Positions 8,453 through 17,957 of a stretch of DNA of 64,000 nt are shown one piece after another. The notes under the pieces were generated by a model. The model saw only the letters and a list, made by a program, of their open reading frames with translations. It had not been told where the DNA came from and did not search any database. Numbering within the stretch: the stretch's first letter is position 1; every line of letters starts with the position of its first letter. The position numbers were made by a program, and so were the translations under genes. Source of the stretch: Chitinophaga sp. YR627 (GTDB lineage Bacteria; Bacteroidota; Bacteroidia; Chitinophagales; Chitinophagaceae); assembly GCF_900114995.1 (NCBI RefSeq), contig NZ_FOUX01000004.1, forward strand, positions 496,001 to 560,000, written 5' to 3'.

Positions 8453-9034
8453 TTACAGCTCGATTTTCGTACCCAGTACTTTCAGGAAAGCGGCTATCCA
8501 TTGCGGATGTGCCGGCCAGGCCGGGGCTGTTACCAGCTTACCATCAGTGACTGCCTCATCTATATTAACAGCAGCATAGGTACCGCCGGCCATTGTCACT
8601 TCCGGGGCAACGGCTGGGTAAGCGGTCAGTTTTTTACCGCGCACCACATCAGCAGCAGTAAGGATCTGAATACCATGACAAACAGCGGCAACAGGTTTAT
8701 CAGCAGCAACAAACTGTTTTACGATATCGATAACCTTCGCATTGAGCCGCAGGTATTCGGGCGCTCTGCCTCCCGCAATCATCAAAGCATCATAGTTGGC
8801 CACCTGCACATCTGAAAAAGAGGCATTCAGCACAAAGTGATGCCCACGCTTCTCGCTATAAGTCTGATCGCCCTCAAAATCGTGGATCGCCGTAATGATC
8901 TTATCGCCTGCTGATTTATCGGGACATACCGCATGAACAATGTGTCCGACCATCTGCATCATCTGAAACGGTACCATTGTTTCATAGTCCTCTGCATAAT
9001 CTCCTGTCAGAAAGAGAATCTTTTGTTGTGCCAT
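8453..9034 (-). CDS. DJ-1/PfpI superfamily protein
   Basis: A 193-residue class I glutamine amidotransferase-like protein. The nucleophile elbow AAVCHGIQIL places Cys119-His120 at the usual position, and the family's IAGGR turn (residues 87-90) with APEYLR follows as in PfpI/YhbO-like proteins. Glu13/Glu16 in GDYAEDYE could supply the acidic partner. Members act as stress-related deglycases, hydratases or proteases, and the sequence alone does not say which. No signal peptide, so cytosolic. It is monocistronic, with terminators on both sides. Confidence 0.85.
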   Translation of the reverse strand: MAQQKILFLTGDYAEDYETMVPFQMMQMVGHIVHAVCPDKSAGDKIITAIHDFEGDQTYSEKRGHHFVLNASFSDVQVANYDALMIAGGRAPEYLRLNAKVIDIVKQFVAADKPVAAVCHGIQILTAADVVRGKKLTAYPAVAPEVTMAGGTYAAVNIDEAVTDGKLVTAPAWPAHPQWIAAFLKVLGTKIEL

Positions 9035-9071
9035 ATGTGGGGATTTTTAGGGTGAAGTCTTTAAAGTTAAC

Positions 9072-9113
9072 AAAAAAAAGACTCCGGTAGTATTAAGTCT
9101 ATACTACCGGAGT
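9072..9113 (-). terminator. Terminator of the first susCD operon
   Basis: A 13-bp perfect stem (9081-9093 with 9101-9113, ACTCCGGTAGTAT / ATACTACCGGAGT) has a 7-base loop and is followed on the minus strand by eight T. It lies about 110 bases after the susD stop. Confidence 0.92.
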
Positions 9114-9220
9114 ACCGATTATTTATGAGGGATCGTTTGCGTCTTTTTGTAGTTAACCCGTAATAACAAAACCGGGTCGTACGAAACTATGCACGAAGAA
9201 AGAGCCGTTCATGACGGTTA

Positions 9221-10834
9221 TTAGTAACCTGGATTCTGCGGAAACTCGTTGCTCGTTCTGTCGATCTGGTCCTGCGGAATAGGACGCAGCAAATGCTTGG
9301 TCTCGATATTCGGACCGGCCTGCGGATTATGCAGCCGTACGCGCTCCAGCAGTTTGTTGGTACGTTTCAGATCAAACCACTGCAACTGCTCTCCCACCAG
9401 TTCACGGCCGCGTTCATCCAGAATGAAGTCGATATCTAATTGCGCTTCCGAGATCTTCATCGCTTCCTTATGTGCATTGGTCTCCTCCTCTGTAGCACCA
9501 ACAGCTGCTGAACGCATACGTAATGTATTCAGATAAGTTACCGCTGTTGCCTTCTCGTTTTTATACATGTATGCTTCTGCCGCAATCAGGTAATCTTCCG
9601 CCAGACGATACGCTATAAACGGACGTACGCCTGAAGCCTGGTTGTCCGGACGTAATGCATCGGCAAACTTATTCAGTGAAGGATACAGTCTTTCCGTATA
9701 ACTGCGCGGAGGCACCAGCTGGTAATTCTTACTGGCGATCACCGCATCCGGCACATCATGTCCCGGCATGTATACAGAAGTATCACCCACCTTCAGCTTT
9801 GCACTACCGGCATTGGCAAACCATACAACCGTATAGAACTTATTATAACGGGCGTCATTGACCCTGTCTGCATACAATGTATCCAACAGGAATTTTGTAG
9901 GGCGGAAACGCTTCCAGGGTGTACCATTCGCCAGATCACGTTTCATTCCTCCCAGTACATCATACTGCATCAGGAAAAAACGACAGGCATTGTTATCGCC
10001 TGAATTATACAACGCATCATTGGTATACTGAACAGCCCAGATAGTTTCTGCATTGTTCTCTTTACCCTGCGCCCATACCTGCCCAACGTCGGGTAACAAT
10101 GACAAACCATAACTGCTGATCACTTTTGTAGCATACACCGCTGCACTATCATAGTCATGTGCGCCTTTTGCTTCAGAAGTGGCACGTGTCAGATACACTC
10201 TTGCCAGCAGATGTTCAGCCGCTGGTTTGGTGGCACGTCCCCATTCTGACTGTGTAACCGGCAATGACTGTGCAGCAAAATTCAGATCTGCAATAATTGC
10301 ATTGTAAATATCCGGTACAGGATCACGATGTGCTTCTGTAACGATCTGTGTGTTTTCCGTCAGCCGTAATGGCACTGCACCAAACATCTGCAGTAAGATG
10401 AAATAATAATTCGCACGACAAAAACGCGCCTGTGCGATGCCGGAACGCTTGGATACACTATCCAGTTCCGGTACCTGGTCAGCTCTGCTTACCACCGCAT
10501 TCGCAGTATTGATAGACTGATAGAAAGCATTCCATATTTCTCTCAGATGCGCATAACGACCATCAAGCTGTGACGTGTATTGATTGGTGAATTTGAAATC
10601 ACCATCTGAACCATTGGTATACGTATCTGTACCAAATACGGTGACCGTCATTCCTCTTTCTGTACTATAAAAACTACGCAGCGCGGCATAACTCCCATTT
10701 ACCGCTGTCGTAAACCCTCCGGGGGTATTGTAGAAATCATCCGTCACAGAAGATACCACATCTTCATCCAGCATTTTGTTGCATCCTGTTACAATGCACG
10801 CGCATACAAACAGGTACCAGCATATATTTTTCAT
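9221..10834 (-). CDS. SusD/RagB-family outer-membrane lipoprotein
   Basis: Surface glycan-binding lid of a SusCD importer. The 537-residue protein has a lipoprotein signal (lipobox IVTGC, Cys18) and the alpha-helical SusD fold. Supporting stretches are the helix with ARFCRANYYFILLQMFGAVPL, the GRATKPAAEHLLARVYL TPR unit, AYRLAEDYLIAAEAY and the family-typical C-terminal FILDERGRELVGEQLQWFDLKRT followed by LRPIPQDQIDR. It lies 18 bases downstream of susC and is surely cotranscribed. Its ligand cannot be read from sequence. The divergent DUF1080 gene suggests a glycoside. Confidence 0.93.
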   Translation of the reverse strand: MKNICWYLFVCACIVTGCNKMLDEDVVSSVTDDFYNTPGGFTTAVNGSYAALRSFYSTERGMTVTVFGTDTYTNGSDGDFKFTNQYTSQLDGRYAHLREIWNAFYQSINTANAVVSRADQVPELDSVSKRSGIAQARFCRANYYFILLQMFGAVPLRLTENTQIVTEAHRDPVPDIYNAIIADLNFAAQSLPVTQSEWGRATKPAAEHLLARVYLTRATSEAKGAHDYDSAAVYATKVISSYGLSLLPDVGQVWAQGKENNAETIWAVQYTNDALYNSGDNNACRFFLMQYDVLGGMKRDLANGTPWKRFRPTKFLLDTLYADRVNDARYNKFYTVVWFANAGSAKLKVGDTSVYMPGHDVPDAVIASKNYQLVPPRSYTERLYPSLNKFADALRPDNQASGVRPFIAYRLAEDYLIAAEAYMYKNEKATAVTYLNTLRMRSAAVGATEEETNAHKEAMKISEAQLDIDFILDERGRELVGEQLQWFDLKRTNKLLERVRLHNPQAGPNIETKHLLRPIPQDQIDRTSNEFPQNPGY

Positions 10835-10852
10835 AACTATTTTTTTATTGCA

Positions 10853-13843
10853 TTAAAAAGTAGCGTTGACACCAAACTGTAACATCCAGGTAGCCGGTGC
10901 ATCTACACCGATCACGTTCACATCTTCCGGATCTATCCCTTTATATTTCTGTCTGTAAGGTGCAAGGATCAATGGTTGTTTTACATCAACAGAGAAACGT
11001 AAGGCTTCCATCTGCCAGCGTTTCATAACACTCTTTGGCATGGAATACCCCAGCGTGATATTGCGGATCTTGAAGAATGATCCATCGAAATAACTCAGCG
11101 TGTTATAGTTGTTCGGACGTTCCTGGTTAGCATTCGGACGAGGGAATGCATTAGTGTGATTGGTAGGCGTCCAGTAATCAACATCGAGGTTATTGTATCG
11201 GCCGAAAAGGGTATTGAACGTAGAATAGAAATCACTCTTTACCGTACTACCCATACGCGCAAAAGCAACTACAGACAGATCAAATCCTTTATAGGCAACA
11301 CGCTGTGTCATACCACCTGACCACTTAGGTTGCGGAGAACCCAGGATCGTACGGTCTTTGTCATCCAGCTTTTTATCGCCATTCAGGTCAGCCAGCTGAA
11401 TTTCACCCTGATGTTGTTTATACACCTGTGCCGCAGCTTCCTCCTGCCAGATACCTACTTTTTTATAGTCGTAGTATACATAGGTCGGACTACCTACAAA
11501 CCAGCCGTTACCAATGTCCTGTGTTTTACCTTCACCTAAAGCCAGGATCTTTTCACGGTTCATGTAGAAGTTGACGTCCATTGTCCAGGAGAAACCACTT
11601 TTGGTTTCCAGATTCACGGTGGATAAACCGATTTCGATACCTTTGTTCTGCGTAACACCCGTATTTTCCAGTACATAGTCTACACCATTACTGAAAGGCA
11701 GGAAACGCTGTAACAACAGATCAGTGGTCTTCTGTTTATACACATCGACATTACCACTCACACGGCCTTTGAGAATACTGAAGTCGATACCGATATTGGT
11801 AGAGGCAGTCGTCTCCCAGGTCAGATTCGGATTACGCAGCAATATCGGAGAGAAACCGGTTACACCTTTGTTGCCGAAGGAGTAGGGAGAGCGACCGAGC
11901 AAGCCCTGTGTGGCATATGGCGGAATACCGGTGTTACCAATACGGCCATAACTACCACGCACTTTCAGGTTTTCTACCCAGGATACGCTTTTCATAAAGT
12001 CTTCACTACTCACATTCCAACCCAATGCGACAGATGGGAAATAACCCCATTTATGTCCTGGTGCAAAACGTGATGAACCGTCCGCACGTAAGGTCAGTGT
12101 AACAAGATAACGGTCATCATAACCATAGTTTACACGACCCATATAAGAGAGGATGGTCCATGTACCCAGCTGACTACCAATACCGGTTACGTTCGCTGCC
12201 TGTCCGAGGTTATAATACTCCTGCCATTCAACAGGAATGCCTCTTACAGACGCGGTGGAAGTATCTTCACGCTGACGTTGTACGCTATATAAAGCAGTTA
12301 CGTTCAACGCATGTTTTTTGAAAGTCTTGTTATAGGTCAGGAGATTTTCCACAGTATATGCCCATACAAACTGTCCCTGTTTGGTAGCGGTAGCATCACC
12401 ACCACCGATGAGCAGGTCGGTATTCTTCTTACCCTGGAAGAGACCGTAGTTGTTTTGCATCACGTCTGTACCAACGTTCAGCCGGTATTTCAATCCGTCG
12501 AACAGTGATACTTCTCCATATAAACTATTAAAGAAGCGGATATGGCTGAGTCTTTCCACACGGTTACCGTCTTCATAATCCAGCAATGCATTGGGTTGCT
12601 GGTTATCGGCGGTCGGATAGATGATCAGTTTACCGGAAGCATCATAAGGATCGGCTATCGGGAGCATTTTAAGTGAAGCACTCATACCATTATAGGTACC
12701 GCCTTTACGCATGCTGTAGGTAGCCAGTGAAGAGGCCCCGATCTGGATACGTTTGCCGATCATCTGGTCTACTGCAATATGTAAGTTGTAACGCTCATAA
12801 CTCTGGAGTTTCAGTACGCCCTCATCTTTGAAGTAACCACCGGTCACCGCATATTTAGTGGTCTCGGTACCACCACTTACCCCTAGTGCGTGACGGGTCT
12901 GCCAGCCCTGGCTCAACATCAGGGATTGCCAGTCGGTGTTCACCCCTCTTTTGATATTGGCGATCTCTGTAGCGGTGAATATTTTAGCGTCGGAGGCGTC
13001 GGGGTTATTGTCATCGTAGAGACCAGCGGCACGGTTGGCTTCGCGTTTCATGGCCAGGTACTGCTGACTATCCATCATATCGGTTTTACCCAGGGTATTG
13101 ACGATACCGTACACTCCACTGTAGGTTACCTGCGGAGCGCTTATTTTTCCCTTACGGGTGCTGACCAGCACCACACCGTTTGCACCACGGGAACCATAGA
13201 TAGCTGTAGCAGAGGCATCTTTTAGTACATCCATGGAAGCAATGTCCTGAGGATTGATGTCATTGAGATTACCAGCGAAAGGAATACCGTCCACTACATA
13301 GAGCGGATCATTACCTGCTGATAAAGAACGTGTACCCCTTACCCTGACCCTGGGCTCGTCGCCAGGCTTACTACTATTATTTAATACATCGATCCCGGGA
13401 GTTCTTCCCTGCAGGGCCTGCTGAGCATTGGTAACAGGCACTTCCATAATGGCCTTGCTGCTGATGGAGGAAATCGAACCGGTGATGTCCTTTTTCTTCT
13501 GCTGACCATAACCGACTACAACCACCTCATCCAGTTTTTTCTGGTCTTCTTCCAGTTTTACATTGACTTCGCCCCTGTTGTTTACAGGTATTTCCTGTGG
13601 CAGATAACCAATAAAAGAAATCACCAATGTGGCTGTGCCTGGCGCCTGTAGTTTGTAAGCGCCCATCACATCTGTAACAGTACCCTTTTTTTGCCCTTTA
13701 ATAGCAACTGAAGCGCCGATGATTGGGTTTCCATCCGGACCAGTTACTTTACCGCTAATCGGGACAGACTGCGCACTGATAAATGTGCCCCACAATAGCA
13801 GGCATAGCAGGATGGCTCCTACTTTCGATAACGTGTTTTTCAT
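10853..13843 (-). CDS. SusC/RagA-family TonB-dependent transporter
   Basis: Outer-membrane barrel of the SusCD pair, about 996 residues from the ATG at 13843 (MKNTLSKVGAILLCLLLWG signal peptide). Domains in order are signal, a carboxypeptidase-like regulatory domain (VPISGKVTGPDGNPIIGASVAIKG), the VVVVGYGQQKKKDITGSI TonB-box/plug start, plug with LYVVDGIPF and DASATAIYGSRGANGVV, and a barrel ending in the aromatic C terminus QFGVNATF. The open frame runs to 13894, but the extra 17 residues precede the real signal peptide. An operator-like palindrome covers the likely promoter. Confidence 0.95.
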   Translation of the reverse strand: MKNTLSKVGAILLCLLLWGTFISAQSVPISGKVTGPDGNPIIGASVAIKGQKKGTVTDVMGAYKLQAPGTATLVISFIGYLPQEIPVNNRGEVNVKLEEDQKKLDEVVVVGYGQQKKKDITGSISSISSKAIMEVPVTNAQQALQGRTPGIDVLNNSSKPGDEPRVRVRGTRSLSAGNDPLYVVDGIPFAGNLNDINPQDIASMDVLKDASATAIYGSRGANGVVLVSTRKGKISAPQVTYSGVYGIVNTLGKTDMMDSQQYLAMKREANRAAGLYDDNNPDASDAKIFTATEIANIKRGVNTDWQSLMLSQGWQTRHALGVSGGTETTKYAVTGGYFKDEGVLKLQSYERYNLHIAVDQMIGKRIQIGASSLATYSMRKGGTYNGMSASLKMLPIADPYDASGKLIIYPTADNQQPNALLDYEDGNRVERLSHIRFFNSLYGEVSLFDGLKYRLNVGTDVMQNNYGLFQGKKNTDLLIGGGDATATKQGQFVWAYTVENLLTYNKTFKKHALNVTALYSVQRQREDTSTASVRGIPVEWQEYYNLGQAANVTGIGSQLGTWTILSYMGRVNYGYDDRYLVTLTLRADGSSRFAPGHKWGYFPSVALGWNVSSEDFMKSVSWVENLKVRGSYGRIGNTGIPPYATQGLLGRSPYSFGNKGVTGFSPILLRNPNLTWETTASTNIGIDFSILKGRVSGNVDVYKQKTTDLLLQRFLPFSNGVDYVLENTGVTQNKGIEIGLSTVNLETKSGFSWTMDVNFYMNREKILALGEGKTQDIGNGWFVGSPTYVYYDYKKVGIWQEEAAAQVYKQHQGEIQLADLNGDKKLDDKDRTILGSPQPKWSGGMTQRVAYKGFDLSVVAFARMGSTVKSDFYSTFNTLFGRYNNLDVDYWTPTNHTNAFPRPNANQERPNNYNTLSYFDGSFFKIRNITLGYSMPKSVMKRWQMEALRFSVDVKQPLILAPYRQKYKGIDPEDVNVIGVDAPATWMLQFGVNATF

Positions 13844-13946
13844 ACGTAGAATTTTAAAATTGTAACAGAATACACATCCCTGAAAAGCAATCACTTAGGT
13901 TTTCTTCAAGGTTTTTCTAACGCTTTTTTCAGGTAATGGGGTAATA

Positions 13947-13977
13947 CAAGTTAAGTAGATTAGTTATAAATTGCAAA
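13947..13977 (-). promoter_or_regulatory. Possible promoter of the first susCD operon
   Basis: On the minus strand TTTG (13974-13977) is followed after about 20 bases by TAACTTG, an imperfect match to TAnnTTTG. The -33 element falls inside the palindrome at 13972-13985. Confidence 0.4.
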
Positions 13978-13985
13978 CGATTGCA
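13972..13985. promoter_or_regulatory. LacI-type operator-like palindrome, site 1
   Basis: TGCAAACGATTGCA is a 14-base palindrome with one mismatched pair and the central CG typical of LacI/GalR-family operators. It overlaps the -33 region of the likely susC promoter. A second, degenerate copy lies 54 bases to the right. No LacI-family gene is in the window. Confidence 0.6.
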
Positions 13986-14025
13986 TAAAATCAACATCAA
14001 ATAATACCGCTTATCATAAAAAACG

Positions 14026-14039
14026 TGCAATCGGTTGAA
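14026..14039. promoter_or_regulatory. LacI-type operator-like palindrome, site 2
   Basis: TGCAATCGGTTGAA matches site 1 at both half sites apart from the last positions. It overlaps the TTG -33 element (14035-14037) of the divergent DUF1080 promoter, a repressor-like placement. Confidence 0.55.
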
Positions 14040-14065
14040 TAAATAATTATCATTAACTACTTTTA
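14035..14065 (+). promoter_or_regulatory. Promoter of the two-domain DUF1080 gene
   Basis: TTG at 14035-14037, a 20-base spacer, then TACTTTTA at 14058-14065: one base off the TTTG-N19/20-TAnnTTTG pattern. The start codon follows 16 bases later. Confidence 0.6.
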
Positions 14066-14081
14066 AGAGTACCTTAGGTCT

Positions 14082-15461
14082 ATGGTTATGAAAAACACGT
14101 TATTAGTATGCAGCGCCATGCTCATAAGCAGCTTCGCTATGGCCCAGAAGAAGGCAGAATGGCATAATCTCTTCAATGGCAAAAATCTGGATGGCTGGAA
14201 AGAAGTAAACGGCACTGCCCTCTATGATGCAAAAGATGGGATGATCACCGGAACATCAGTAGCCGGCAGCCCGAATTCCTTCCTCGCAACTGAAAAAGAC
14301 TACGGCGACTTTATCCTCGAACTGGAACTGAAACTGGATGCTGCTATGAACTACGGCATACAATTCCGCAGTGAGAGCAAACCTGACTACAACAATGGCC
14401 GTGTACATGGTTATCAGATGGAAGTCGATCCAAGCGACCGTGCATGGAGCGGTGGCGTTTATGACGAAGCCCGCCGCGGCTGGTTATATCCGCTGGAATT
14501 GAATCCGGCTGCGAAACCTGCATTCAAAAAAGAAGGCTGGAACAAATACCGTATTGAGTGCCGTGGCGCGGAGATCCGTACCTGGGTGAACGGCGTTCCA
14601 TGTGCTCACCTGATCGATGATATGACGCTGAAAGGTTTCATCGCATTACAGGTACACCAGATCTATAAAGAAGACGATAAGGGCAAACAGATCCACTGGC
14701 GCAATATCCGCATCATGGAGAATCCAGCCCCTTCCCAATACTCTCCTTACGACAAGATCTTTGTTGTAAATAATCAGCCAAACAACGTTTCCCCACAGGA
14801 AAAGAAGAATGGCTTCACACTGCTCTGGGATGGTAAGACCTCCGAAGGATGGCGCAGGGTGAATCAGGATAAGTTTCCAACTACCGGCTGGTCAATGGAC
14901 AACGGCGAACTCACCATCCATCAGTCCAATGGCGATGAAATGGGATCCGGCGGAGACATCGTGACCACCAAAGAATTTGGTGCATTCGAACTGGAGTTTG
15001 ACTTCAAACTCAGCGAAGGTGCTAACAGCGGGGTAAAATACTTCGTAAAAGAAGACTACGATACCAAAGGTAAATCTGCTATCGGTCTTGAGTACCAGGT
15101 ACTTGATGATGAACGTCACCCGGATGCCAAGCTGGGCCGCGATGGGAACAGGACTTTGTCCTCCCTGTATGACCTGATGACCCGTACAAATACGGATTTA
15201 AACAAAGCCGCTATAAAGAAGATTGGAGAATGGAATAAAGGGCGTATAATTGTATTTCCCAACAATCATGTCGAACATTGGTTGAATGGCTTCAAAATGC
15301 TGGAGTACGAAAGGGGTTCCAAAGAATTTAAAGACCTGGTAGCGATCAGTAAGTACAAAAATTGGAATAACTTTGGATTATGGCCAGAGGGACACATCTT
15401 ATTGCAGGACCACGGCAATACAGTGTCATTTCGCAGCATAAAAATCAAAAATTTAAGATAG
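14082..15461 (+). CDS. Secreted tandem DUF1080 (3-keto-disaccharide hydrolase family) protein
   Basis: 459 residues with a signal peptide (MKNTLLVCSAMLISSFAMAQ, starting at 14082 or the second Met at 14088) and two DUF1080 jelly-roll domains. Domain 1 (about 25-215) carries LFNGKNLDGWKEVNGTALYD and ends HWRNIRIMEN. Domain 2 (about 240-458) carries LLWDGKTSEGWRR, GANSGVKYFV, EYQVLDDERHPDAKLG and ILLQDHGNTVSFRSIKIKNLR. Domain 2 resembles the single-domain protein at 47627. It is divergent from susCD and probably shares its regulator, so the likely job is breaking down the glycoside that SusCD imports, in the periplasm or at the outer membrane. Substrate unknown. Confidence 0.88.
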   Translation: MVMKNTLLVCSAMLISSFAMAQKKAEWHNLFNGKNLDGWKEVNGTALYDAKDGMITGTSVAGSPNSFLATEKDYGDFILELELKLDAAMNYGIQFRSESKPDYNNGRVHGYQMEVDPSDRAWSGGVYDEARRGWLYPLELNPAAKPAFKKEGWNKYRIECRGAEIRTWVNGVPCAHLIDDMTLKGFIALQVHQIYKEDDKGKQIHWRNIRIMENPAPSQYSPYDKIFVVNNQPNNVSPQEKKNGFTLLWDGKTSEGWRRVNQDKFPTTGWSMDNGELTIHQSNGDEMGSGGDIVTTKEFGAFELEFDFKLSEGANSGVKYFVKEDYDTKGKSAIGLEYQVLDDERHPDAKLGRDGNRTLSSLYDLMTRTNTDLNKAAIKKIGEWNKGRIIVFPNNHVEHWLNGFKMLEYERGSKEFKDLVAISKYKNWNNFGLWPEGHILLQDHGNTVSFRSIKIKNLR

Positions 15462-15778
15462 GTTAACAGTTTCACTTTGTTAATTAAACTAATTTTGCAT
15501 TCGTTTGCTGGGCTAACCAGTTAAACGGGTTGATAGAAACCGGTTCCGCGTATCAGACATTGTGCAACAGATCTCGCACGGAATCAATTACTTGCCTTTA
15601 CTATACTGTTATAATAACGGCATTATCAACCGATGAAAGAGTTTTCATTGTTCACTGTTCTATATAAAACATTCCGATTCTTCGGAGTGTTTTTTTTATG
15701 TTTATTCTATCCTGAAGCGTTTTATGTATAGCTAACCTGCTATGCCGCATATATCTCAACATCATCTAATCGTTCAAC
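15462..15778. other. Intergenic region between the DUF1080 and DUF885 genes
   Basis: Apart from the terminator at 15669-15697, I see no gene, repeat or clear promoter in this stretch. Confidence 0.5.
15669..15697 (+). terminator. Intrinsic terminator after the two-domain DUF1080 gene
   Basis: AACATTCCGA pairs with TTCGGAGTGTT (one G-T pair) and runs into eight T. It lies about 200 bases past the stop codon, so the transcript would have a long 3' end. Confidence 0.75.
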
Positions 15779-17548
15779 ATGCCCAAGAAAAATCACGCCC
15801 TCCTGCTGGCTTTAACAGTGTTTGCTGCCGCCTGCTCAGGACCAGACAAAAAGACCGGAACAGGCGCTGGTACCACGGATTCACTCCACCAGCTTGTCCA
15901 GCACTATTACGATGAAAAGATGGAGTTTTTCCCGATGGAAGCTACCATGAACGGAGAACATCAGTTCGATGGCCTCCTGCAGATCGATATCAGCGATCGT
16001 TTCCGCTCCAGACTGGATAGCTTCTACACACATTATCAGACAGCCTTGCAAAGTTTGGATACAGCAGCGCTGAACGAAAATGACCTTATCAGCTATTCCA
16101 TGCTGCAAAGAGAAGTCTCGATAGGTAAGGAAGGTCTCCGCTATCCGGACAACCTGATGCCCATTCAGCAGTTCTGGGGACTTACACTCTCCCTACCTCA
16201 ATTCGGTTCCGGTACAAGCGCACAGCCGTTTAAGAACAAAGCAGATTATGAAAAGTTCATTCAACGTATGAAAAGCTTTGCCGAATGGAGTGATACAGCC
16301 ATAGCAAACATGCGTCGCGGTATGTCTCTCGGATATGTAATACCAAAAGCCTTAGCCGTTAAAGTTGTTCCTCAGCTGGCCGACCTTTCAAAGAAAGACA
16401 CCACCAACGTATTCTATACACCATTACGCCTGCTGCCCGCCGGACTTGATACCGCAGAACAACGTTCGCTTCGTGTGGCCTATACTGCTGCAATAGAAGA
16501 ATATGCGCTGCCTGCCTACAGCAGACTGCACGAATTCTTTGTTAAAGAATACATCCCCAGAACCCGTACGTCCAGCGGCATCGATGCCCTGCCACAGGGT
16601 AAAGACTGGTATGGTTACCTGATCAGATACTGGACCACCACCGATCTTACGCCTGATGAGATCTTTGCGACCGGTGAACGTGAAGTGGCCCGTATCAGAA
16701 GAGAGATGGATTCTGTGAAAAACAGCACCGGTTTTACGGGTGATCTGCCTGCCTTTTTCAACTTCATCCGCACGGATAAACAATTCAAAATATTCAGCAC
16801 GCCATCCCAGATCCTGGATACATTCAAAGGGATTGAACAGAAGATCATGCCTTCCGTAAAAGAACTGTATGGTCATCTGCCTAAAACTAAGTTTGAAGTC
16901 CGCCAGACGGAAGCTTTCCGCGCTGCGTCTGCCAGCGCAGAATACATGCCAGGCGCAGCTGATGGTAGTCGTCCGGGCGTATTCTACGTACCCATCCTGG
17001 ACGCCAAAACATTCAACTACACCGGCATGGAATGCCTCTTCCTGCATGAAGCCATTCCCGGACACCATTTCCAAACTTCTATCCAGCAGGAAAATGATTC
17101 CCTGCCTAAATTCCGCCGCTTTACCTGGATCGGTTCCTATGGCGAAGGCTACGCGCTTTACTGCGAAGGCTTAGGCAAGGAACTCGGACTGTACACCAAT
17201 CCCTACAGCTATTTCGGGCACCTCTCCGATGAAATACACCGCGCGATCCGTCTGGTAGTGGATGTGGGTATGCACGCAAAAGGATGGACTCGTGAACAGG
17301 CTATTAAATACATGATGGAGAATGAACCGCTGAGCGAACAGGAAGCGGTTGCAGAGATCGAAAGATATATGGCAATACCAGGCCAGGCATTATCATATAA
17401 GATCGGCGAACTAAAGATCAGGGAATTACGAAACAAGTATAATCAGACTACTGGTTTCAGTACCAAAGATTTCCATGATGAACTGTTAAAAGATGGCTGC
17501 GTTCCCCTAAGTGTACTGGAGGAAAAAATGGCCAGAAGATTCAAATAA
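15779..17548 (+). CDS. DUF885-family metallopeptidase-like lipoprotein
   Basis: 589 residues with a lipoprotein signal (FAAACSG, Cys19), so anchored in the envelope. The body is a DUF885 protein, a largely helical family related to gluzincin metallopeptidases. The zinc motif reads LHEAIPGHHFQ, with His423-Glu424 and His429-His430, followed by GSYGEGYALYCEGLGKELGLY, which supplies the downstream Glu typical of the family. Length and motif spacing are normal. Substrates of the family are poorly known. No linked genes; it begins about 80 bases after the preceding terminator. Confidence 0.9.
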   Translation: MPKKNHALLLALTVFAAACSGPDKKTGTGAGTTDSLHQLVQHYYDEKMEFFPMEATMNGEHQFDGLLQIDISDRFRSRLDSFYTHYQTALQSLDTAALNENDLISYSMLQREVSIGKEGLRYPDNLMPIQQFWGLTLSLPQFGSGTSAQPFKNKADYEKFIQRMKSFAEWSDTAIANMRRGMSLGYVIPKALAVKVVPQLADLSKKDTTNVFYTPLRLLPAGLDTAEQRSLRVAYTAAIEEYALPAYSRLHEFFVKEYIPRTRTSSGIDALPQGKDWYGYLIRYWTTTDLTPDEIFATGEREVARIRREMDSVKNSTGFTGDLPAFFNFIRTDKQFKIFSTPSQILDTFKGIEQKIMPSVKELYGHLPKTKFEVRQTEAFRAASASAEYMPGAADGSRPGVFYVPILDAKTFNYTGMECLFLHEAIPGHHFQTSIQQENDSLPKFRRFTWIGSYGEGYALYCEGLGKELGLYTNPYSYFGHLSDEIHRAIRLVVDVGMHAKGWTREQAIKYMMENEPLSEQEAVAEIERYMAIPGQALSYKIGELKIRELRNKYNQTTGFSTKDFHDELLKDGCVPLSVLEEKMARRFK

Positions 17549-17957
17549 TCCAGATCCCCGGATAAGATAGTCCATAGGTGATAATCACTAACTTATAGTA
17601 TTTTTTTAAACTATGAGTATTTTGGTGCTTATTACCTGTGGACTATTCATTTATAGTCTTGTCTGAATCAGTTATTAACAAAAAATATACATGCCGCTTT
17701 GGGAAAAGATACTTAAATTTATAGTGGGAATTTTTTATTTAAAGTCAGGGAAACCTTGAAGGTTTTTAGGTTGATTACTAATCAGCTGTACACAACTAAT
17801 AAGACAACATATCCGGAACAGACCTCATGTCTGGCAAATAGCTGGAGTAAGAAGACAACTCAACAAACCTTTACCATTACTTGTTGTTTCTTTTTTTTCG
17901 ATTGAGCTTTTATATTTTCCACTCAACGATTTTTTAAACTTTTAAGCTGCCAGTATT
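17549..17957. other. Intergenic region between the DUF885 and YjbR genes
   Basis: Holds the long hairpin at 17568-17645, described separately. The remainder is AT-rich and shows no gene. A TATATTTT stretch near 17911 could be a -7 element for the YjbR gene, but has no clear -33 partner. Confidence 0.5.
17568..17645. repeat. 78-base imperfect inverted repeat / RNA hairpin
   Basis: The outer arms TAGTCCATAGGTGATAATCAC and GTGCTTATTACCTGTGGACTA, plus an inner pair ACTTATAGTA / AACTATGAGT, form one long stem around a T-rich loop. Of the four or so mismatches, most are G-U compatible, so the structure is better as RNA than as DNA. It begins about 20 bases after the DUF885 stop. No T-run follows. 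Confidence 0.75.

Noticed and set aside
15500..15600. tRNA-like stem pattern in the gap after the DUF1080 gene
   Set aside because: A loose ACGGGTTG / AAACCGGT pairing is present, but no cloverleaf or conserved T-loop can be drawn.
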